Source: Asaia bogorensis
GTDB lineage: Bacteria; Pseudomonadota; Alphaproteobacteria; Acetobacterales; Acetobacteraceae
Length of the DNA stretch: 10,498 bases
Assembly (NCBI GenBank): GCA_945874515.1
Contig: CAMCHA010000038.1
Location: forward strand, 1-10,498
Direction: 5' to 3'
The notes beneath the pieces are model-generated. The model was not told the origin of the DNA and ran no database searches. It saw only the letters and a list, made by a program, of their open reading frames with translations. Numbering within the stretch: position 1 is the stretch's first letter; each line of letters begins with the position of its first letter. Position numbers and translations under genes: made by a program. Below, piece after piece: positions 1 to 7,101 of the stretch.

Positions 1-1554
1 CGCGGCCTGGGTATCCCCGCCATTTGCCTGGAAGCGGCGGATGATGTGGGCGGCACCTGGTATTGGAACCGCTACCCAGGTGCCCGCTGCGATGTGGAAA
101 GCATGCAGTATTCCTTTTCCTTCTCTGAGGAACTGCAGCAGGAATGGCATTGGTCTGAACGCTTTGCCGCACAGCCAGAAATCCTGGCCTATGCGCGCCA
201 TGTTGCGGAACGCTATGATCTGCGGCGCGACATTCGTTTTGAAACCCGAGTGACGGATGCCGCCTGGGATGATGCCGCGAGGGTCTGGAACATTGCGACA
301 AATCGCGGAGAAAAGCTTGCCGCGCGCTATTTCTTCATGGCGACAGGCTGCCTTTCCGCGGCCCGGCTGCCGGATATTCCGGGCCTTGCCGACTTCAAAG
401 GGCAGCAATTCCATACTGGCTATTGGCCGCATCACAAGGTTGATTTTACCGGCCGCAGGGTGGCGGTGATCGGCACCGGGTCTTCTGCCATTCAATCCAT
501 CCCCGTGATTGCGGAGCAGGCCGCGCAGCTCACGGTTTTTCAGCGCACGCCCAATTTCAGCATTCCATCACGCAATCGCCCGATGGATGATGAATATGAA
601 CAGGGCTGGAAGCGCGATTACGCCAATCTGCGGCAGAAGGCACGCATGATGCGAACCGGCATTCTGTATGGCCTGAGCGACACGCCCGCTATGTCCGTCA
701 GCGCCGAAGAACGCAAGGCGGAATACGAAAAGCGCTGGGCCGTGGGCGGCACCGCCTTCATGGGTTCCTTCCGCGATTTGCTGCTGGATCAGGCCGCGAA
801 TGACACGGCGGCGGAATTCGTGCGCGGGAAAATTCGTGAAACCGTGAAGGATCAAGCCACGGCAGAGAAACTCTGCCCGCGCAATCACCCCATTGGCACG
901 AAGCGCATCTGCGTGGATACGCGGTATTACGAGACCTATAATCGCCCGAATGTCACGCTGATTGAACTCCATGAAGCACCGATCACGCGCATCACCGCAA
1001 CCGGCATTGAAGCCGGCGGCGCCCTGCATGAATTCGACGATATTGTCTTCGCAACAGGCTTTGATGCCATGACAGGCGCGCTGCTTGGCGTTGATATCAA
1101 GGGCCGCGCGGGTGAATCCCTCAACGCCAAATGGGAAGCCGGGCCGCGCACCTTGGTTGGCATCATGACGGCAGGTTTCCCGAATATGTTCATGATCACG
1201 GGGCCCGGTAGCCCCTCCGTCCTCAGCAATATGATTGTATCTATCGAACAACATGTGGATTGGATCATGGATTGCCTGGCAGGCATGAAGGCCAAGGGCC
1301 AGGTCACCATCGAAGCCGATCGCGGCGCGGAAGACGCTTGGGTGGAAGAAGTGAACACGGTCGCGCATCGCACGCTCTATCCGCGCGCGGCGTCCTGGTA
1401 CATGGGTGCCAATGTGCCGGGCAAGCCACGGTTATTCATGCCCTATGTGGGCGGTGTTGGAAATTATCGCGTGCTCTGCGATGAAGTTGCCGCAGATGGC
1501 TATCGCGGCTTTCATTTTGGTGGCGCAGAACGCCCGGCAGCGGCAGCGGAATAA
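1..1554 (+). CDS. Baeyer-Villiger-type flavin-containing monooxygenase (5' end cut off by window)
   Basis: This FAD/NADPH-dependent enzyme is expected to insert one oxygen atom next to a ketone carbonyl, giving an ester or lactone, in the cytoplasm. The frame is open from base 1. Codons 17-31 read GGTWYWNRYPGARCD, the FAD-domain motif typical of cyclohexanone/hydroxyacetophenone monooxygenases. Codons 132-143 read FKGQQFHTGYWP, an exact match to the Baeyer-Villiger fingerprint FxGxxxHxxxW(P/D). Codons 158-163 (GTGSSA) are the second, NADPH-binding Rossmann turn. The visible part is 517 residues. By comparison with family members only about 30 N-terminal residues are missing, including the first GxGxxG motif. 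An alpha/beta hydrolase follows 11 bases downstream, which fits cleavage of the ester product. The substrate cannot be told from sequence. A group B flavin N-monooxygenase is less likely given the exact fingerprint. Confidence 0.93.
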   Translation, partial: RGLGIPAICLEAADDVGGTWYWNRYPGARCDVESMQYSFSFSEELQQEWHWSERFAAQPEILAYARHVAERYDLRRDIRFETRVTDAAWDDAARVWNIATNRGEKLAARYFFMATGCLSAARLPDIPGLADFKGQQFHTGYWPHHKVDFTGRRVAVIGTGSSAIQSIPVIAEQAAQLTVFQRTPNFSIPSRNRPMDDEYEQGWKRDYANLRQKARMMRTGILYGLSDTPAMSVSAEERKAEYEKRWAVGGTAFMGSFRDLLLDQAANDTAAEFVRGKIRETVKDQATAEKLCPRNHPIGTKRICVDTRYYETYNRPNVTLIELHEAPITRITATGIEAGGALHEFDDIVFATGFDAMTGALLGVDIKGRAGESLNAKWEAGPRTLVGIMTAGFPNMFMITGPGSPSVLSNMIVSIEQHVDWIMDCLAGMKAKGQVTIEADRGAEDAWVEEVNTVAHRTLYPRAASWYMGANVPGKPRLFMPYVGGVGNYRVLCDEVAADGYRGFHFGGAERPAAAAE

Positions 1555-1565
1555 GGGGAAGTCAC

Positions 1566-2510
1566 ATGACACTTGATGCAGGTGCACAACATGTCCTCAA
1601 CCTGATCAAGGAAGCCAAGCGCCCGGCTTTCAACACGCTCACCCCCGCCGAAGCGCGGGAGGTTTCCGCCGCATCCCGCCGCGTGATGCAGCCAGACCCG
1701 CCAGAGGTCGCGCTGGTTGAAGATTTGAAATGCCCAGGGCCTGACGGCAAGATACGCTTGCGGCGCTACCGCGGCATCGGCACCGACCCTGATGCCGCCC
1801 TGCCCTGCCTTGTCTATATGCATGGCGGCGGCTGGGTGATTGGTGACCTGGACAGCCACGACCAGGTCTGCCGGCGCCTTGCCAATCTGACCGGCGCTTC
1901 GGTTATTGCGATTGATTACCGTCTTGCGCCGGAACATCGCTACCCGGCAGCGGTCGAGGATTCCGCCGCCGCCTATCGCTACATCTGTTCCAAGGCGAAG
2001 CGCCTTGGCATAGACCGCACGCGTATTGCCGTGGGTGGCGATAGCGCGGGCGGCAATCTTGCCGCGGTGCTGGCGTTGATGGCGCTGCATGGCGAACTCC
2101 CGATGCCGGACTATCAGGTTTTGTTCTATCCAGTCACCGATATGGCCGGCAATCCGCCATCCTATGATCGCTTTACTGAAGGCCTGGTGCTGACGCGCGA
2201 CGTGATGAAGTGGTTCATCGCGCATTATCTGGGCCCCAAGGAACAAGGTATTGATTGGCGCGCCTCACCCTTGCGTGCGCCCTCGCTTAAGGGCTTGCCG
2301 CCGGCCTTCCTGATGACAGCGGGTGTTGATCCCCTGGTGGATGAGGGCATCGCCTATGCCAAGCGCCTGGATGAGGAAGGGGTCAATGTCACGCATGTTC
2401 ATGTCGCGGATCAGATCCATGCCTGCCTGACCATGGGGCGCTTTATTCCAAAATCCGATCTGGTGCTGCAACATGCCGCCGCCAGTCTGCGGGCGCATTG
2501 GGGAAGCTAG
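1566..2510 (+). CDS. Alpha/beta hydrolase, hormone-sensitive-lipase (family IV) esterase
   Basis: A 314-residue cytoplasmic serine esterase of the HSL family. The oxyanion-hole motif HGGGW is at residues 86-90 and the nucleophile elbow GDSAGG puts the catalytic serine at 160. Asp255 (in GVDPLVDEG) and His285 (in DQIHACL) complete the triad, and the length is normal for the family. The ATG at 1566 is preceded by a purine-rich AAGGGGAAG. The gene starts 11 bases after the monooxygenase stop on the same strand, so the two are very likely co-transcribed. The natural inference is that it hydrolyses the ester or lactone the monooxygenase makes. HSL enzymes usually prefer short or medium acyl chains, but the true substrate is unknown. 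The stop lies 2 bases from the end of the convergent transporter gene. Confidence 0.93.
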   Translation: MTLDAGAQHVLNLIKEAKRPAFNTLTPAEAREVSAASRRVMQPDPPEVALVEDLKCPGPDGKIRLRRYRGIGTDPDAALPCLVYMHGGGWVIGDLDSHDQVCRRLANLTGASVIAIDYRLAPEHRYPAAVEDSAAAYRYICSKAKRLGIDRTRIAVGGDSAGGNLAAVLALMALHGELPMPDYQVLFYPVTDMAGNPPSYDRFTEGLVLTRDVMKWFIAHYLGPKEQGIDWRASPLRAPSLKGLPPAFLMTAGVDPLVDEGIAYAKRLDEEGVNVTHVHVADQIHACLTMGRFIPKSDLVLQHAAASLRAHWGS

Positions 2511-2512
2511 TA

Positions 2513-3430
2513 TCACCGCTTCACGCCAAGCTTCATCTCGCGATACCAGATGTAAAGCCCCGCCCCCACCAGCACCAGGATGCCCAGGAAATCCCAGGCA
2601 TCCGGCATTTCTGCCCAGATCAGGGCACCAAGCGCCGTGGTCCAAATGATCGCTGAATATTCAAAGGGCGCCAGCAAGGAAGCCTCTCCCTTACGGTAGG
2701 CGTCCGTCATCATGATTTGCGCAATCGCGGATACCAATCCAATGCCGGCGAGCAGCGCCCATTGCACTGGGCTCGGCCAGACCCAAACGGGGATCATCGC
2801 AATCCCGGCCAGCACAGACGAGAAAAACGCAAACCAAAACACAATGGCAACGCCGCTTTCGCCGGCCTGCCCCATTTTGCGAATGGTGATCATGGCCAAA
2901 GCCCAGGCCAGCGCGCCCAACAGGCAAAGCCCCAGCGCCAGCCATTGCGTATCCGTGGTGCCCTGTTCGGGCCGCACCATCAACAGCACGCCGCAAAACC
3001 CGACCAGCACCGCAAGCCAGCGGCGCCAGCCAACCTTCTCACCAAGAATCGGAATGGCAAGCAGCGTCAAAAACAACGGCATGGTGAAGCCAAGCGCCGT
3101 CACGGTCACCAGCGGCAGATGGACATATCCGTAAAACGACCCAACCATACCCATCATGCCGAAAATCATGCGCAGCACATGGCTGCCTGGGTTACGCATC
3201 CGCAGCGCCGCAAGGCCGCCGGCGCCAATCACCACCGGCAAAAGGGGAATCAGCGCAAAGAAATTGCGAAAGAAAATCACCTCCGCCACAGGAATGCCCG
3301 TGCCGATGGTCTTGGCAAAAGCCGCCGAGATGGAAAAGCTCGCCGCCGCCAGAATCACCAGAATGATGCCACGGCGGCGCGCACGCCGGGTCAGGGCGGG
3401 TTCTTGGGGTTGGGAATCGTTTTCTGTCAT
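2513..3430 (-). CDS. DMT-superfamily transporter (EamA domain), probable metabolite exporter
   Basis: A 305-residue inner-membrane protein with about ten hydrophobic segments arranged as two EamA repeats. The N-terminal tail is short, positively charged and arginine-rich (RRARRRG, about residues 15-21) and the C-terminus is basic (KLGVKR). The first repeat carries SISAAFAKTIG and FFRNFFALIPLLPV. The second starts around LGLCLLGALAWALAMITIRK, the usual EamA signature of an intact membrane helix followed by a basic residue. Family members export amino acids, nucleosides or other small metabolites; nothing here fixes the substrate. The gene is divergent from alaX, with a 106-base shared upstream region, and convergent with the esterase. 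No good Shine-Dalgarno sequence precedes the ATG at 3430 (GGAAT lies about 19 bases away), so the start is moderately certain. The first membrane helix follows soon after it, which supports it. Confidence 0.9.
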   Translation of the reverse strand: MTENDSQPQEPALTRRARRRGIILVILAAASFSISAAFAKTIGTGIPVAEVIFFRNFFALIPLLPVVIGAGGLAALRMRNPGSHVLRMIFGMMGMVGSFYGYVHLPLVTVTALGFTMPLFLTLLAIPILGEKVGWRRWLAVLVGFCGVLLMVRPEQGTTDTQWLALGLCLLGALAWALAMITIRKMGQAGESGVAIVFWFAFFSSVLAGIAMIPVWVWPSPVQWALLAGIGLVSAIAQIMMTDAYRKGEASLLAPFEYSAIIWTTALGALIWAEMPDAWDFLGILVLVGAGLYIWYREMKLGVKR

Positions 3431-3536
3431 GCGACTGGCTTGGCATTCCTACCCCCAAAACAGCGCCAACGGCAGAGGTTTTGTTCCAACGCTTTCTGGC
3501 CTAGCCTATCCCACCAAGGAAACGCCCAGGAAACGC

Positions 3537-4256
3537 ATGACTGAATTGCTTTATCGCGAAGATGCCTATGCTGCGGAAATCAGCGCCAAGGTGCTGGCCG
3601 CCTCGGCCGAGGCAATCATAACAGACCGCACAAATTTCTACGCCCAGGCTGGCGGTCAGCCTGGCGATACCGGCGTGCTGCGCTGGCCAGGCGGCGAGGC
3701 GCGCATTGCCAATACCACCAAGGGGCCCGAAGATTCCGTGCTGCATGTGCCAGAAGCCGGCGCCGCTTTGCCGGAAGTGGGGGCGACAATCACGCTCGCG
3801 CTTGATTGGCCGCGCCGCCTACGCCTGATGCGCATGCACACGACGCTGCATTTGCTGTGCAGCCTGATCCCAGGCGCGGGTGTCACGGGTGGGCAAATCG
3901 GGCTTGAGAAATCCCGCCTTGATTTCGATCTGCCGGAACCGCCCAGCAAGGAAAGCCTGACCGAAGCCTTGAATGCGCTGATCGCCGCCAATCACCCCAT
4001 CACGCAGGAATGGATCACAGAAGCCGAGCTTGATGCCAATCCCAGCCTGGTGCGCACGCTTTCCGTGCAGCCGCCGCGTGGCGCCGGGCGTATTCGGCTG
4101 GTGCGTATTGGCAGCGCTGATGCGCCGATTGATCTGCAACCCTGTGGCGGCACGCATGTGCGCCATACCGGCGAGATCGGGCGTGTGGAGGTCACAAAAA
4201 TCGAAAACAAGGGCAGGCAGAATCGCCGCGTTTCTCTGGTGCTGGTGGAGGATTGA
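3537..4256 (+). CDS. Alanyl-tRNA editing protein, AlaX type
   Basis: A 239-residue free-standing editing domain homologous to the second half of alanyl-tRNA synthetase. The family hydrolyses Ser- or Gly-tRNA(Ala) in trans. The zinc site is intact: HTTLH gives His101 and His105, and CGGTH gives Cys203 and His207. The sequence TNFYAQAGGQPGDTG near residue 30 is the glycine-rich motif of the longer AlaX forms, which is linked to serine recognition. The frame is open upstream, but the ATG at 3537 is chosen because AGGAA lies just before it, family similarity begins there, and earlier starts would run into the divergent transporter gene. It is the first gene of a tight run: its stop is followed after 3 bases by the sulfurtransferase start. 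Confidence 0.92.
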   Translation: MTELLYREDAYAAEISAKVLAASAEAIITDRTNFYAQAGGQPGDTGVLRWPGGEARIANTTKGPEDSVLHVPEAGAALPEVGATITLALDWPRRLRLMRMHTTLHLLCSLIPGAGVTGGQIGLEKSRLDFDLPEPPSKESLTEALNALIAANHPITQEWITEAELDANPSLVRTLSVQPPRGAGRIRLVRIGSADAPIDLQPCGGTHVRHTGEIGRVEVTKIENKGRQNRRVSLVLVED

Positions 4257-4259
4257 TCC

Positions 4260-5102
4260 ATGCATGATCTGGTTTCAACCGAATGGCTGGCCGAGGCACT
4301 TGGCGCGCCTGATCTGATGGTGTTTGACGCCACCAAATACCTGCCCAATGAACCCTTTGATGGTCTCACGAAATATCGCGAAGCGCATATTCCGGGCGCG
4401 CGCTTCTTTGACATTGATGTGGTGGCCGATCCCGACACCACCCTGCCTCATATGGCCCCAACCGCCGGGCGCTTCGCGCGCCTGATGGGAGAGTTGGGCA
4501 TCAGCAATACAACGCGCGTGATCTTCTACGATCAGAAGGGGCTGCAATCCTCGGCCCGCGGCTGGTGGCTGATGAAGCTGTTTGGGCATGAGAGAACCGC
4601 CGTGCTGGATGGCGGCCTGCCGAAATGGTTGGCCGAAGGCTGCGCGACCGAAACCGGTGACGCTAAGCAAGCCGCCCCCACCAGCTACACGCCGGATTTC
4701 CGCGCCGATCTGCTCAAAGGCATTGGCGATGTTAAGCACATCATCGCCAGCGGCAGCGCGCTGATCCTGGACGCTCGCACAAAAGGCCGCTTTGATGGCA
4801 CAGCGCCGGAACCGCGCCCGGGCCTGCCTTCTGGCCATATGCCGGGTGCCAAAAGCGTACCCTTCAATGAATTGCTCAATGCCGATTTCACCATGAAGGA
4901 TGCGGCAGCGCTGCGCGCGCGTTTCGCAGCCGCCGGTGTGGATGGCGGCAAGCCTATCGTCACAAGCTGCGGCACAGGTGTTACAGCCTGCATCCTGGCA
5001 CTTGGCCTGAAACAGGCCGGGCTTGGTGATGCCGCGATTTACGATGGTTCCTGGACCGAATGGGCCGGCAGGCCTGAAACCCATAAGGAAAAGAGTAGCT
5101 GA
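4260..5102 (+). CDS. sseA: 3-mercaptopyruvate sulfurtransferase (rhodanese-like)
   Basis: A 280-residue tandem-rhodanese enzyme that moves sulfur from 3-mercaptopyruvate (or thiosulfate) to a thiol acceptor or cyanide. The N-terminal, inactive rhodanese domain shows AHIPGARFFD and VLDGGLPKW. The C-terminal domain carries the active-site loop CGTGVTA with the catalytic Cys237. A CG[ST]GVT loop is characteristic of mercaptopyruvate sulfurtransferases, whereas classical thiosulfate rhodaneses carry a more basic loop, so the first activity is preferred. The ATG at 4260 has GGAGGA about 8 bases upstream, inside the end of alaX. The gene begins 3 bases after alaX and ends 1 base before the cystathionine beta-lyase start, indicating one transcript. 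Pairing with a sulfur amino-acid lyase suggests cysteine/methionine sulfur metabolism. Confidence 0.93.
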   Translation: MHDLVSTEWLAEALGAPDLMVFDATKYLPNEPFDGLTKYREAHIPGARFFDIDVVADPDTTLPHMAPTAGRFARLMGELGISNTTRVIFYDQKGLQSSARGWWLMKLFGHERTAVLDGGLPKWLAEGCATETGDAKQAAPTSYTPDFRADLLKGIGDVKHIIASGSALILDARTKGRFDGTAPEPRPGLPSGHMPGAKSVPFNELLNADFTMKDAAALRARFAAAGVDGGKPIVTSCGTGVTACILALGLKQAGLGDAAIYDGSWTEWAGRPETHKEKSS

Positions 5103-5103
5103 T

Positions 5104-6300
5104 ATGGCCGACAACAACGCCAAAGACGGGCAAGGCTTCGCCACACGCATGTCTCATGCCGGGCGCGCGGGAACGCGAGCGCATGGCTTCGTCAATCCCG
5201 CCGTGCATCGCGGGTCCACCGTGCTGCACCCGAATTCTGAATCTCGCCGCACCTTCCAGAAGGATAAATGGAACCGCGTGATGACCTACGGCACCGCCGG
5301 TGGTCCCACGCAATATGCTTTGGAAGATGTGGTCGCGGAAATTGAAGGCGGCACACGCTGCGTGCTGGTTAGCACAGGTTTGGCTGCGGTGACGGTGCCA
5401 CTGATGGCATACCTCAAGACCGGCGATCATTGCCTGATGCCGGATTCTGCCTATGGCCCCGCGCGCAATGTCTGCAATGGGTTGCTGAAGAATTGGGGGG
5501 TTGAGACCACCTATTACGATCCGCTGATTAATGAGGCCGGTATTCGTGCGCTCATCCGTCCCAATACCAAGGTGGTCTATACGGAAAGCCCGGGCAGCCA
5601 CACATTCGAAGTGCAGGATGTGCCGGCCATTGCACGCGCGGCGCATGCGGCGGGCTGCGTGGTGATGATGGACAATACCTGGGGCATTCACCACTTCATG
5701 CCCTTCCAGCATGGCGTTGATGTTTCCATCCAGGCGCTGACAAAATATGTCGGCGGGCATTCGGATGTGCTGCTGGGCTCCATTACCGTGAATAGCGAAA
5801 AGGATTATGAGATTGTGCGCGGTGCGGCCTCCCAAATGGGGCATTTCGCCGCACCTGATGATTGCTGGCTGGCATTGCGTGGTGCGCGCACCATGCCTGT
5901 TCGCTTGCAGCAGCAGGAGAAAAGCGGGCTTGAAGTGGCGCGCTGGTTTGAAAACCGGCCAGAGGTGCTGAGTGTGCTGCACCCTGCCCTGCCATCGCAT
6001 CCTCAGCACGCCTTGTGGAAGCGTGATTTCACCGGCGCCTGCAGCCTATTCGGCGTGGTGTTCAAGCCGCACTATACGGAAGCGGATATCTTCAACTTCA
6101 TTGATAATCTGAAGCTTTTCGGCATTGGCGCTTCATGGGGTGGGTTTGAAAGCCTCGCACTGCCCACCACCGGCTTCATCACCCGCACCGCGACCAGCCC
6201 GGATATGGGCGGCTTTACGGTGCGCATTCATATTGGGCTTGAGGATGTTGGCGATCTGGTCGCTGATCTGACGCAAGGTTTGGCGACGCTGCCGAAGTAG
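5104..6300 (+). CDS. metC: Cystathionine beta-lyase (PLP-dependent, Cys/Met metabolism family)
   Basis: A 398-residue fold-type I PLP enzyme of the Cys/Met metabolism family, predicted to cleave cystathionine to homocysteine, pyruvate and ammonia. Lys214 in ALTKYVGGHSD is the expected Schiff-base lysine. MTYGTAGGPTQYALE, STGLAAV and MDNTWG are the cofactor-binding segments in the expected order. The phrase PAVHRGSTVLHPN near residue 32 and the WGGFESL segment near the C-terminus favour the MetC branch over cystathionine gamma-synthase or gamma-lyase, though these are hard to separate by eye; such enzymes can also desulfurate cysteine. The frame extends upstream, but the ATG at 5104, with AAGGAAAAG before it and 1 base after the sseA stop, is the sensible start. 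A strong hairpin follows the stop. Confidence 0.9.
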   Translation: MADNNAKDGQGFATRMSHAGRAGTRAHGFVNPAVHRGSTVLHPNSESRRTFQKDKWNRVMTYGTAGGPTQYALEDVVAEIEGGTRCVLVSTGLAAVTVPLMAYLKTGDHCLMPDSAYGPARNVCNGLLKNWGVETTYYDPLINEAGIRALIRPNTKVVYTESPGSHTFEVQDVPAIARAAHAAGCVVMMDNTWGIHHFMPFQHGVDVSIQALTKYVGGHSDVLLGSITVNSEKDYEIVRGAASQMGHFAAPDDCWLALRGARTMPVRLQQQEKSGLEVARWFENRPEVLSVLHPALPSHPQHALWKRDFTGACSLFGVVFKPHYTEADIFNFIDNLKLFGIGASWGGFESLALPTTGFITRTATSPDMGGFTVRIHIGLEDVGDLVADLTQGLATLPK

Positions 6301-6313
6301 CGCAGCGGGTTAA

Positions 6314-6338
6314 GGGCCGCTCCGGGAAGGAGCGGCCC
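6314..6338. terminator. Perfect 10-bp hairpin between convergent transcripts
   Basis: GGGCCGCTCC (6314-6323) and GGAGCGGCCC (6329-6338) form a perfect GC-rich inverted repeat with a 5-base loop. It lies 14 bases after the metC stop and 8 bases past the end of the minus-strand lipoprotein gene. Neither side has a true T-tract, so this is either a weak bidirectional intrinsic terminator or a 3'-end stabilising hairpin. Its position between two converging genes supports a termination role. Confidence 0.65.
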
Positions 6339-6345
6339 GATGGGT

Positions 6346-6660
6346 TCAGCGTGCGCGCGTTTCGTCCTGGATAACGCGCCGCGCCGCCTCTCGATCTGCT
6401 CTGGATGGAGCGGTAGCTGTGTTATAACCCGCGACAAGGAGGGCGACAGGGAGCGCGAGAAGACCGAAGCCTCCGGCAATTCCAAATCCAGAACTGTTAT
6501 CGAGAGATCTGTTGTTGTAGCATTTCCGTTCGATCCGTTCGTCGCCAAGACAAGGCCTCGTAAAGGGCTCCGCTTGCTGAGGAACCTCAGCGCGATCAGC
6601 GCAACCAAAAATCAACACGATCGCACAAAGCGCCAAGCTAGTCCTCACGAAGGATGTCAT
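6346..6660 (-). CDS. Small lipoprotein of unrecognised family (AARRV-tail paralogue 1)
   Basis: A predicted 104-residue exported lipoprotein. The signal sequence MTSFVRTSLALCAIVLIFGC ends in a lipobox with the lipidated cysteine at position 20. The mature part has Cys37 and Cys47, a glycine-rich hydrophobic stretch at about 58-79 (GFGIAGGFGLLALPVALLVAG), and a charged tail REAARRVIQDETRAR. I do not recognise the family. The next gene upstream encodes a diverged paralogue with the same layout and tail. Upstream ATGs exist at 6666 and 6720; 6660 is chosen because AAAAGGA lies 8 bases before it and only 2 bases before 6666. Codons such as AGA (twice) and GGA differ from the CGC/GGC habit of neighbouring genes, hinting at separate ancestry. 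The hydrophobic stretch could be membrane-inserted or a glycine-zipper-like element. Confidence 0.72.
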   Translation of the reverse strand: MTSFVRTSLALCAIVLIFGCADRAEVPQQAEPFTRPCLGDERIERKCYNNRSLDNSSGFGIAGGFGLLALPVALLVAGYNTATAPSRADREAARRVIQDETRAR

Positions 6661-6668
6661 GGGCATAG

Positions 6669-6675
6669 TCCTTTT
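6669..6675 (-). promoter_or_regulatory. Shine-Dalgarno deciding the start of lipoprotein 1
   Basis: On the minus strand AAAAGGA is followed by CT-ATG-CCC-ATG. The second ATG (6660) is 8 bases away, a normal spacing; the first (6666) is only 2 bases away. This supports the start that gives a clean lipoprotein signal peptide with cysteine at 20. Confidence 0.6.
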
Positions 6676-6755
6676 CCCAACAGCACTCTTTCGACTACCA
6701 AATTTGATTAAAGGGAACAAGAAGCTACTTCAAAGGGCCGGTCAACAACCCAATT

Positions 6756-6771
6756 CGCTAACCCGTTAGCG
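6756..6771 (-). terminator. Short perfect hairpin over the stop codon of lipoprotein 2
   Basis: CGCTAA (6756-6761) and TTAGCG (6766-6771) are a perfect 6-bp inverted repeat with a 4-base loop. The right arm contains the minus-strand stop codon TAA. It could end or protect the lipoprotein 2 transcript. The stem is short and there is no T-run, so the call is weak. Confidence 0.3.
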
Positions 6772-7047
6772 CGGGCGCTGGTCTTCCTGAAGAACGCGCC
6801 GCGCAGCGTCCAAGTCTAATTGGCGTGATTGCTGATCGGCAATGAACGGGGTTAAAATGAGTGCTAAGACGGGAGCCAAAAAGTTACCATCATTGCCACT
6901 AGAGTACCCTCTGCGGTTACAGGAGCCATCGCTGTGGCATGAGGAAAAACCCTCATCACTTTTATACACTCGAGGTTCTGGGGCCACGCAAGCAGCCATC
7001 ATAAGTGCCGCCGCTAAACCAAAACTCATTTTGAAGGCCACTTTCAC
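6766..7047 (-). CDS. Small lipoprotein of unrecognised family (AARRV-tail paralogue 2), GTG start
   Basis: A predicted 93-residue exported lipoprotein, paralogous to the gene just downstream. From the GTG at 7047 it reads MKVAFKMSFGLAAALMMAAC, putting the lipidated cysteine at residue 20, exactly as in its paralogue. The mature part has Cys37 and Cys43, a glycine/serine/asparagine-rich patch, a hydrophobic stretch NFLAPVLALILTPFIA (55-70) and the tail LDAARRVLQEDQRPR. The tail matches the paralogue's REAARRVIQDETRAR. The GTG start is preferred because AAGGAA lies 6 bases upstream; an ATG at 7029 would leave a shorter signal peptide and an ATG at 7101 would precede the promoter-like sequence. 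The lipobox (MAAC) is a little unusual at -3. Function is unknown. Confidence 0.72.
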   Translation of the reverse strand: MKVAFKMSFGLAAALMMAACVAPEPRVYKSDEGFSSCHSDGSCNRRGYSSGNDGNFLAPVLALILTPFIADQQSRQLDLDAARRVLQEDQRPR

Positions 7048-7053
7048 GGGCAG

Positions 7054-7059
7054 TTCCTT
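7054..7059 (-). promoter_or_regulatory. Shine-Dalgarno supporting the GTG start of lipoprotein 2
   Basis: AAGGAA on the minus strand lies 6 bases before the GTG at 7047 and 24 bases before the alternative ATG at 7029, so it favours the GTG start. It directly follows the right arm of the inverted repeat at 7058-7081 and shares two bases with it. Confidence 0.6.
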
Positions 7060-7081
7060 GTAAAACAAAGAATTTTTACAA
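7058..7081. repeat. Perfect 8-bp inverted repeat TTGTAAAA-N8-TTTTACAA, possible operator
   Basis: The arms at 7058-7065 and 7074-7081 are exact inverted complements separated by 8 bases, just upstream of the lipoprotein 2 Shine-Dalgarno and overlapping its candidate -10. This placement suits a repressor site or a 5'-UTR hairpin. No regulator is recognised for it. Confidence 0.45.
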
Positions 7082-7101
7082 GAGTTTACCCCAAATCGCA
7101 A
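7073..7101 (-). promoter_or_regulatory. Candidate sigma-70-type promoter of lipoprotein 2
   Basis: On the minus strand TTGCGA (7101-7096) and TAAAAA (7078-7073) are separated by exactly 17 bases. Each matches four of six positions of the TTGACA/TATAAT consensus. The position, about 25-30 bases upstream of the chosen GTG, is reasonable. AT-richness here raises the chance of a false match. Confidence 0.4.

Noticed and set aside
568..1368. Long minus-strand open frame opposite the monooxygenase
   Set aside because: It is a shadow of the strongly supported plus-strand gene; it has no recognisable domain.
1512..2246. Minus-strand open frame opposite the esterase
   Set aside because: The plus strand encodes an intact catalytic triad in family order; the antisense frame has no recognisable motif.
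3156..3536. N-terminal extension of the AlaX frame
   Set aside because: It would overlap the divergent transporter gene and has no similarity to AlaX; the ATG at 3537 has a ribosome binding site.
3431..3536. Divergent promoters between the transporter and alaX
   Set aside because: TTGTTC at 3481 lacks a convincing -10 at proper spacing and I see no clear palindrome; promoters must be here but I cannot place them.
2717..3544. Plus-strand open frame through the transporter region
   Set aside because: Its product is dominated by Arg, Gln and His, typical of the antisense of a membrane protein gene; the minus strand is a clean EamA protein.
5023..5103. Upstream start for the cystathionine beta-lyase
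   Set aside because: It lies inside sseA, while the ATG at 5104 has a Shine-Dalgarno sequence and family-like N-terminus.
4275..6009. Minus-strand frames opposite sseA and metC
   Set aside because: They are antisense shadows; both plus-strand proteins have intact active-site motifs.
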